A stretch of 18,157 bases of DNA, from positions 1 to 18,157 of the forward strand of contig DAOUAM010000015.1 of NCBI GenBank assembly GCA_034433305.1. The letters run 5' to 3'. The translations under genes and the position numbers were made by a program. The stretch is from DAOUAM01 sp034433305 (lineage in GTDB: Bacteria > Chloroflexota > Dehalococcoidia > Lucifugimonadales > DAOUAM01). The notes below the pieces were generated by a model, which was given only the letters and a program-made list of their open reading frames with translations, made no database searches and was not told the origin of the DNA. Shown piece by piece: positions 11,922-18,157 of the stretch (positions are counted from its first letter, which is position 1; the number at the start of each line of letters is the position of its first letter).

Positions 11922-13772
11922 TTAGCCCACCTGCTCCGTGCGATGGGCTTCCAGGACATCGCCTTCCTTGAAGTCGTTGAAGCCTTCCAGGACGATGCCT
12001 CCCTCGAACCCTGTGCCCACTTCTCGCACGTCGTCCTTGAAGTGTTTGAGGCTGGCTGCCTGGCCGGCGAAGAGGGTCTGGCCGTTCCTGACGACGTGTA
12101 TGGTGGCACTGCGGCTGATGCGGCCCTCGTTGACGTAAAAGCCGGCGGCCTGGGCCTTCTTGCCCAGGGAGAACACGGCCCGGACGGTGGCGCGGCCCTC
12201 TATGACCTCGCGGACTTTCGGCTCCAGCAGGCCCTTCAGCGCCTTCTCCACATCGTCTATCAGGTTGTAGATGATGTCGTAGAAGCGTATCTCCACGCCT
12301 TCCTGCATCGCCAGGGCGCGAGCGCCTGGCTCCGGCCGGCTGTTGAAGCCGATGATGATGGCCCTAGACGCCAGCGCCAGCAGCACGTCGCTCTCGGTGA
12401 TGCTGCCAGCCGCCGCGTGGATGATGTTGACCCGGGTCTTTTCGGTGCTCAGCCGCTCCAGCGATGCCCGCACGGCGTCAATGCTGCCCTGGACGTCGGT
12501 CTTGACAATGAGGTCCAGCGCCTTGACGTCGCCGGACTCAATCCTGGCATGGACTTCCTCCAGGGTCACGCCGCCCTTGCGACCGCGCTGCGTCTGCACC
12601 TCCCGCTCGCGCTCCTCCACTATTTGCCGCGCCGTCTTCTCGTCGGGGACTGCCATGAAGGTATCGCCGGCGGCGGGCAGGCCGCCCAGGCCCAGCACCT
12701 CCACCGGCCTGGAAGGCCCGGCCTTCTTTAACTTGCGGCCCCGGTCGGTGAACATGGCCTTCACCCGGCCCCTGATGGTCCCGACTACCAGATTGTCCCC
12801 CACCTGGAGGCTACCGGTCTGGACCAGCAGGGTTGCCACCGGGCCTTTGCTCTTGTCTATCCTGGCCTCCACCACCACGCCTCTGGCGGGCCGGTTGGGA
12901 TTGGCCTTGAGCTCGCTGACCTCTGCCACCACCAGGATGTTCTCCAGCAGGTCCGAGATGCCGATGCCCTTCTTGGCCGATACCGGCACGGCGATGACAT
13001 CGCCGCCCCATTCCTCGATGAGGAGGTTATGCTCGGAGAGCTGGCGCTTCACCCTCTCCACGTCGGCCTCTGGCTTGTCAACCTTGTTGATGGCGACGAC
13101 GATGGGGACGCCCGCCGCCCTGGCGTGGTTGATGGCCTCCACGGTCTGGGGCATTATGCCGTCGTCGGCGGCTACCACCAGCACGGCGATATCAGTAACC
13201 TGGGCGCCCCTGGCCCGCATGGCGGTGAAGGCCTCGTGGCCCGGGGTGTCCAGGAAGGTGATGGGCTGGCCGTTGTACTCCACCTGGTAGGCGCCGATAT
13301 GCTGCGTGATGCCCCCGGCCTCGCCTGCCGCGACGTTGCTCTTGCGGATGGCATCCAGGAGGGTGGTCTTGCCGTGGTCCACGTGCCCCAGGATGGTGAC
13401 CACCGGGGGCCTTGGCTCCAGCTTGGCAGGGTCTTCTTCCTCAGTGGAAATGACCAGCGACGCGGGCTTGGGCTGCTCGGCGGGAAGCACGGCCTCAAAC
13501 CCGAAGTTCCTGGCGACGCCGGCGGCCACCTCGTGCTGGATGACCTCGTTGATGGTGACCATGAAGCCCCTGCGCATGAGCGCCTTGATTACCTCGACCG
13601 GGGCCACGCCCATGAGCTTGGCCAGGTCATGGACGCTGATGGCGGAGGGAATCTCCAGGGGTGTAAGGGTGCGTGCCTCCTCCCGGGAGGCTGCTCGGCG
13701 GCCCCGCTGTTTTTCCTGGACGGCACTGCCGCCCGCTGGGGGACTTCGGCGCTCTTCGAATCTATTTGCCAT
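11922..13772 (-). CDS. infB: Translation initiation factor IF-2
   Basis: This 616-residue GTPase brings initiator tRNA to the 30S subunit. An IF2-N domain is at about 41-92 (ISVHDLAKLMGV, VIKALMRRGFMVT). G motifs: GHVDHGKT (129-136), GGITQHIG (153-160), DTPGH (175-179), NKVD (229-232) and SAK (265-267). Domains II, III and IV follow, with the fMet-tRNA-binding C-terminus. There the usual GxECG is GTGFEGGIVLEGF, so the Cys position is Gly. The N-terminal region is short (about 120 residues), the compact form. GGAG lies a few nt before the ATG at 13772. It follows ylxR by 55 nt. Confidence 0.97.
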   Translation of the reverse strand: MANRFEERRSPPAGGSAVQEKQRGRRAASREEARTLTPLEIPSAISVHDLAKLMGVAPVEVIKALMRRGFMVTINEVIQHEVAAGVARNFGFEAVLPAEQPKPASLVISTEEEDPAKLEPRPPVVTILGHVDHGKTTLLDAIRKSNVAAGEAGGITQHIGAYQVEYNGQPITFLDTPGHEAFTAMRARGAQVTDIAVLVVAADDGIMPQTVEAINHARAAGVPIVVAINKVDKPEADVERVKRQLSEHNLLIEEWGGDVIAVPVSAKKGIGISDLLENILVVAEVSELKANPNRPARGVVVEARIDKSKGPVATLLVQTGSLQVGDNLVVGTIRGRVKAMFTDRGRKLKKAGPSRPVEVLGLGGLPAAGDTFMAVPDEKTARQIVEEREREVQTQRGRKGGVTLEEVHARIESGDVKALDLIVKTDVQGSIDAVRASLERLSTEKTRVNIIHAAAGSITESDVLLALASRAIIIGFNSRPEPGARALAMQEGVEIRFYDIIYNLIDDVEKALKGLLEPKVREVIEGRATVRAVFSLGKKAQAAGFYVNEGRISRSATIHVVRNGQTLFAGQAASLKHFKDDVREVGTGFEGGIVLEGFNDFKEGDVLEAHRTEQVG

Positions 13773-13827
13773 AAATCTCCATTACATGGCCATCACAGGG
13801 GAACGCCTGGCGCACGTGGCGTTGCGC

Positions 13828-14098
13828 TCATGGCGACGCGCTTGCCGCTTCGAGGAACGAAAGCAGGCCAGACCAGTCCTCATCCTTTATTCTAGTACGG
13901 AGCGCGTGCTCCAGTCGCCCTCTCTTCAGGCTCTTTTGGGTGCAATTTCCGGCTTTACAAATGTAGGTCCCCCGGCCGGCAAGCCTGCCGGTGGTGTCCA
14001 CCTGGACGGTGCCCTGAGGAGTGGCAACGATGCGGAGCAGGTCGCGCTTGGCGGCCCTGGTGCCGCAGACGACACAACTCCTCAGGGGCACATGCCGC

Positions 14099-14118
<20 letters not shown>
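13828..14118 (-). CDS. ylxR: YlxR-family RNA-binding protein
   Basis: A 96-residue protein of the DUF448/YlxR family, which sits between nusA and infB in many bacteria. RSCVVCGTRAAKRDLLRIV (13-31) carries the family CxxC, and GRLAGRGTYIC followed by NC (44-59) is the second signature. In other bacteria YlxR binds RNA and has been linked to RNase P and transcription control; that is family knowledge. The start at 14118 (MVTKSHKRHVPLRSC) overlaps the nusA end by 20 bp. A longer open frame upstream lies inside nusA and does not look like this family. The stop is followed by 55 nt before infB. Confidence 0.93.
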
Positions 14119-15703
<1,585 letters not shown>

Positions 15704-15747
15704 CTTTTTTCAGCCACCTCCTTGCAACTGGAACATCCCCTTAACAA

Positions 15748-15772
15748 AGAAAGTGGGGCCTCCCCACTTTCT
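15748..15772 (-). terminator. Terminator-like hairpin in the nusA leader
   Basis: AGAAAGTGGGG (15748-15758), 3-nt loop, exact complement (15762-15772). On the minus strand the stem is followed by TTGTTAAG, giving a short T-rich tail. It lies between the promoter (15798-15826) and the nusA start, so it can act as an attenuator of the whole operon. Since NusA itself modulates hairpin-dependent pausing and termination, feedback control is plausible. Confidence 0.6.
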
Positions 15773-15797
15773 GAAAAAGACGGTTTGTTCTAGGTCA

Positions 15798-15826
15798 AGT
15801 ATAGCAGTTGTGCCCATGAGACACAA
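15798..15826 (-). promoter_or_regulatory. Promoter of the nusA operon
   Basis: On the minus strand: -10 TATACT (15803-15798) matches the consensus at five of six positions, with -35 TTGTGT (15826-15821) at 17-bp spacing. The leader would be about 90 nt and contains the hairpin at 15748-15772. Confidence 0.6.
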
Positions 15827-15871
15827 GGGCATCCTGAAGGCAGACACGGATTCGGGCCTGAAGGAGGCCCC

Positions 15872-15926
15872 CTGGCGCGAAATTCGGTGCATGTGCATGG
15901 AATTGGCTGCACCGGCCGTGCGCCAG
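15872..15926. repeat. Two-step imperfect inverted repeat
   Basis: CTGGCGC (15872-15878) pairs with GCGCCAG (15920-15926), and CGGTGCA (15885-15891) pairs with TGCACCG (15908-15914). The two 7-bp stems are separated by an internal loop of 6 against 5 nt and closed by a 16-nt loop. It lies upstream of the nusA promoter and outside any gene. The strand cannot be decided. Confidence 0.5.
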
Positions 15927-16151
15927 CGCCGGAATTAGCTGGCCGATTCCTCTGGTCTGCCCCATTATGGCCCCTGGAGGCAGTGAATAGTCTCAGGCCC
16001 GCCCCTTCGTTGCCCCGGGACACCGGCCTTACCGTCCATGATGTACCCTGGCAGACAGCGCTTTATTGCACAGCGTGACCATCTGGTGATGAAGGCGCAC
16101 CTAGAGGTGCTAACAGCCAGCTACCACATTTGTGGCGCGGCCGGCGGCGGA

Positions 16152-16181
16152 TTGCCGGCCCCAGGCTATCCCTGCTAATAT
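16152..16181 (+). promoter_or_regulatory. Possible promoter of the MFS-modA pair
   Basis: TTGCCG (16152-16157) and TAATAT (16176-16181), 18-bp spacing; each matches the consensus at four of six positions. The region overlaps two inverted repeats, CCCCAGG (16159-16165) with CCTGGGG (16183-16189) and the GGCCGGC pair, which could be operator-like. Confidence 0.35.
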
Positions 16182-16215
16182 CCCTGGGGTGTGTCCCACT
16201 GGCGCGGAGGTCGGT

Positions 16216-17451
16216 ATGAGTCTCCCGGACCGGTTGCCGGAGAAGTGGCGCCTGGTGTCCATCGTGGCGGCGCTGGCCCTGGGCTGGGCCGTCCTGTACA
16301 TGGACCGGAGCATCCTTTTCCCGCTGCTGCCCGTCATCGCCGACGACTTTCGTCTGACGGGCGTGCAGCGCGGCGCCATAGCCAGCGTGTACTTTGTCAC
16401 CTACGTGCTCATGCAGGTGCCCTCGGGCGTCCTGGGCGACCGCTTCGGGCTTAAGAACGTCGTGACGGCCATGTACCTTATTATAGGGCTGGGGCTGCTG
16501 GGGATAGGCGTGTTCAGCCTGAGCTACGGGCTGCTGCTGGTGTTCATCGCGGTACAGGGCTTTGGAGCGGGCGCATTCTATCCCGGCTCCTACGGCATCA
16601 CCATCAGCACCGTTCCGCCGCACAGGCGCGGCATAAGCTCGGCGGTGGTCACGGCGGGCATGGCCACAGGCTCAGCGCTGGGGCTGACCTTCTCAGGGAC
16701 GCTCTATGAGCTGGCCGGCACCTGGCGTGGCCCGTACCTGTTCCTGCTGGGCCCGACGCTGCTGATGGCGCTGGCGCTGTGGGCGCTCATCGGCAGGGTG
16801 CCGCGCGCGCCCAAGGGGCAGGGCGGCTTCAGGTACCTGCTGGGCAACCGTGACCTGCTGGCCCTCAGCGTCGCCAACTTCTTCTCCCTTTACGCCTACT
16901 TTGTGGTGTTCACCTGGGGGCCCAGCCTGCTGGTGGAGGAGCGCGGCGTGTCCGTGTCGCGGGCCGGCCTGTACACGGCGTTGGTGGCCGTCTGCTCCTT
17001 CGCCGGCGCGCTGACGTGGGGCAGGCTCTCCGACAGGTTCGGGCGCAAGCCACTGACGCTGTTGATGTTTGCCATGGCCGGGGCCATGGCGTCGCTGGTC
17101 ACCAGCGTCCAGTCCACGCCGCTGCTGCTTGTCATCCTGGGGGTGTATGGCTTCTTCGGCACGCTGGCCTGGAACCCGGTGCTGGTAGCCTGGGTAGGCG
17201 ACCACACCTTCGCCTCGGGACGGGTGGGCATGGGCACCGTTATGGGCGTCATGAACGCCATCGGCATAGCCAGCGCCTTCGTGGCGCCCGTAGTCAGCGG
17301 CTGGACCAGGGACATGGGCGGGTCGCTGGCCTGGGCCTTCTATCTGGCTGCCCTGGCATACCTGGTCGCCATGCTGGGCGCCCTGGGCACCAGGGAAGCG
17401 CTGGGCAAGCCGGCGCCCCGGGTCTCACCGGCGGGCCAGAGGGAGGCATGA
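16216..17451 (+). CDS. MFS transporter
   Basis: A 411-residue major facilitator with about 12 membrane helices in two halves. The TM1 region has LYMDRSILFPLLP (27-39), the loop 2-3 motif A is GVLGDRFGLK (71-80), and its echo in the second half is GRLSDRFGRKP (269-279). A basic cytoplasmic loop (194-215) separates the halves. The substrate is unknown; an Asp-Arg in TM1 and the overall pattern resemble anion or organic-acid symporters of the OFA and ACS types. The start at 16216 has GGAGG 5 nt upstream. The stop overlaps the next gene as ATGA, so the transporter is co-translated with a ModA-like binding protein. Confidence 0.93.
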   Translation: MSLPDRLPEKWRLVSIVAALALGWAVLYMDRSILFPLLPVIADDFRLTGVQRGAIASVYFVTYVLMQVPSGVLGDRFGLKNVVTAMYLIIGLGLLGIGVFSLSYGLLLVFIAVQGFGAGAFYPGSYGITISTVPPHRRGISSAVVTAGMATGSALGLTFSGTLYELAGTWRGPYLFLLGPTLLMALALWALIGRVPRAPKGQGGFRYLLGNRDLLALSVANFFSLYAYFVVFTWGPSLLVEERGVSVSRAGLYTALVAVCSFAGALTWGRLSDRFGRKPLTLLMFAMAGAMASLVTSVQSTPLLLVILGVYGFFGTLAWNPVLVAWVGDHTFASGRVGMGTVMGVMNAIGIASAFVAPVVSGWTRDMGGSLAWAFYLAALAYLVAMLGALGTREALGKPAPRVSPAGQREA

Positions 17452-18157
17452 CCCTGCCGACAGCCAGTGCCATGCTCCGCCGGGCGCTCTGGCCCCTGTG
17501 CTTGCTGGCCCTGGCGAGCGTCCCGGGCGGATGCACGGCGCGGGGCCAGGGCCAGCAGGAGTTGCTGGTGTTCGCGGCGGCCAGTCTCACCGATGCCATG
17601 ACGGAGGTGGCCGCTGCCTACGAGTCCAGGACAGGCACGCGGGTGGCCTTCAACTTCGCGGCGTCGCAGGCCCTGGCGCAGCAGACCGCCAGCGGGGCGC
17701 CGGCCGATGTCTTTATCTCAGCCGGCGCGGCGCCCATGGAGTTCCTCCGGGCCAGGGACATGGTGGAGCCGGACGTGGTTGAGCTGCTGAGCAACAGGCT
17801 GGTGGTGGCCACGCGGGCCGATGGCCCGGCTATTCAGTCCATGGAGCAACTGGCGACGCCGCTGGTGGAGCGCCTGGCCATCGCCGACCCGGAGCTGGCG
17901 CCGGCCGGCGGCTACGCCAGGGAGTCCCTGAAGCGCCTGGGCCTGTGGGACCAGGTGCAGCCCAAGCTGGTGATAGGCGCTGATGTGAGGGCGGCCATGG
18001 CCTATGTGGAGACCGGCAACGCCACGGCGGCGCTGGTGTACAGCACCGACGTCCGCGTCGCCTCTGCGCTGGTGGCCGCCGACGTCGTGCCACGGGACAG
18101 CTACCCTCGCATTGTCTACCCAGCGGCTGTGGTGCGCCGGTCGGAGAACAAGAGCGC
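17448..18157 (+). CDS. modA: ModA-like molybdate-binding lipoprotein (3' end outside window)
   Basis: This gene is open to the right edge; 236 residues are visible. The N-terminus is a signal sequence (basic MLRRALWP, hydrophobic LCLLALASV) ending at PGGC, a borderline lipobox with Cys29, so it is probably a lipoprotein. The mature part begins LLVFAAASLTDAM, the ModA signature with the Ser that binds the oxyanion. NFAASQALAQQTASGAPADVFISAG follows, then the hinge region and AIADPELAPAGGYA, where Pro-Ala-Gly contacts the ligand in the family. Such proteins pass molybdate or tungstate to a ModBC transporter. modB may lie beyond the edge. GGGAGG stands just before the ATG, which overlaps the MFS stop. 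A different oxyanion (for example sulfate) is possible but less likely. Confidence 0.9.
   Translation, partial: MTLPTASAMLRRALWPLCLLALASVPGGCTARGQGQQELLVFAAASLTDAMTEVAAAYESRTGTRVAFNFAASQALAQQTASGAPADVFISAGAAPMEFLRARDMVEPDVVELLSNRLVVATRADGPAIQSMEQLATPLVERLAIADPELAPAGGYARESLKRLGLWDQVQPKLVIGADVRAAMAYVETGNATAALVYSTDVRVASALVAADVVPRDSYPRIVYPAAVVRRSENKS

Larger units (their letters stand above)
15827..16215. other. Non-coding spacer between divergent units
   Basis: I see no gene in these bases. They hold a two-step imperfect hairpin (15872-15926), GGCCGGC/GCCGGCC (16139-16145 and 16154-16160), CCCCAGG/CCTGGGG (16159-16165 and 16183-16189), and a possible promoter for the transporter gene. Short open frames exist but have no ribosome-binding site or recognisable protein. 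Confidence 0.5.

Noticed and set aside
15827..16215. tRNA or other known RNA gene in the long spacer
   Set aside because: No T-loop GGTTCGA-type sequence or cloverleaf pairing; only hairpins are visible.

Overview
The window reads as chromosomal DNA from a GC-rich bacterium, most likely a member of the Chloroflexota (Dehalococcoidia or a relative). This placement is an inference from a small DUF5679-type zinc-ribbon gene, the style of the ribosomal and NusA-operon proteins, and the N-terminal leader of two accessory proteins. There is no rRNA or tRNA in the window to confirm it.

Bases 1-3110 are accessory DNA. On the minus strand lies a probable secreted nuclease-like effector gene. Its start region is split by a 37-bp direct repeat, so the well-placed start at 2002 is out of frame with the body (1790-1065). 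A hypothetical protein that may be its immunity partner follows (1051-338). Divergently transcribed is a second protein (2229-3110) with the same 42-residue leader (24 of 42 positions identical, no gaps) and a C-terminal tandem repeat of 17 residues rich in tyrosine, glutamate and proline. The leader ends in LQRxYGNxYVQRLL and resembles the N-terminal region of cargo and accessory proteins of extracellular contractile injection systems (eCIS). No eCIS structural gene is present in the window. This is the most novel part.

Bases 3370-7469 (+) are a metabolic operon behind a perfect TATAAT: a PduO-type cobalamin adenosyltransferase, hisH, hisA, a SAM methyltransferase, hisF (with an unusual insertion) and hisIE. 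HisH and HisF form IGP synthase. HisIE, HisA and HisHF together cover the steps from PR-ATP to IGP. A single-domain cupin gene follows (7645-8136).

Bases 8271-15830 (-) are core translation and transcription genes in three units. The first is rplU-rpmA-rpmE, with a strong promoter and a strong hairpin terminator, followed by a DUF1385 membrane protein gene. The second is a 46-residue DUF5679-type zinc ribbon with its own promoter. The third is the classical nusA-ylxR-infB-rbfA-truB operon, with a promoter and a terminator-like hairpin in its leader; rimP is absent from its usual place.

Bases 15830-16215 are non-coding and hold a two-step imperfect hairpin. From 16216 (+) an MFS transporter gene overlaps a ModA-like molybdate-binding lipoprotein gene by ATGA, and the latter runs off the right edge.
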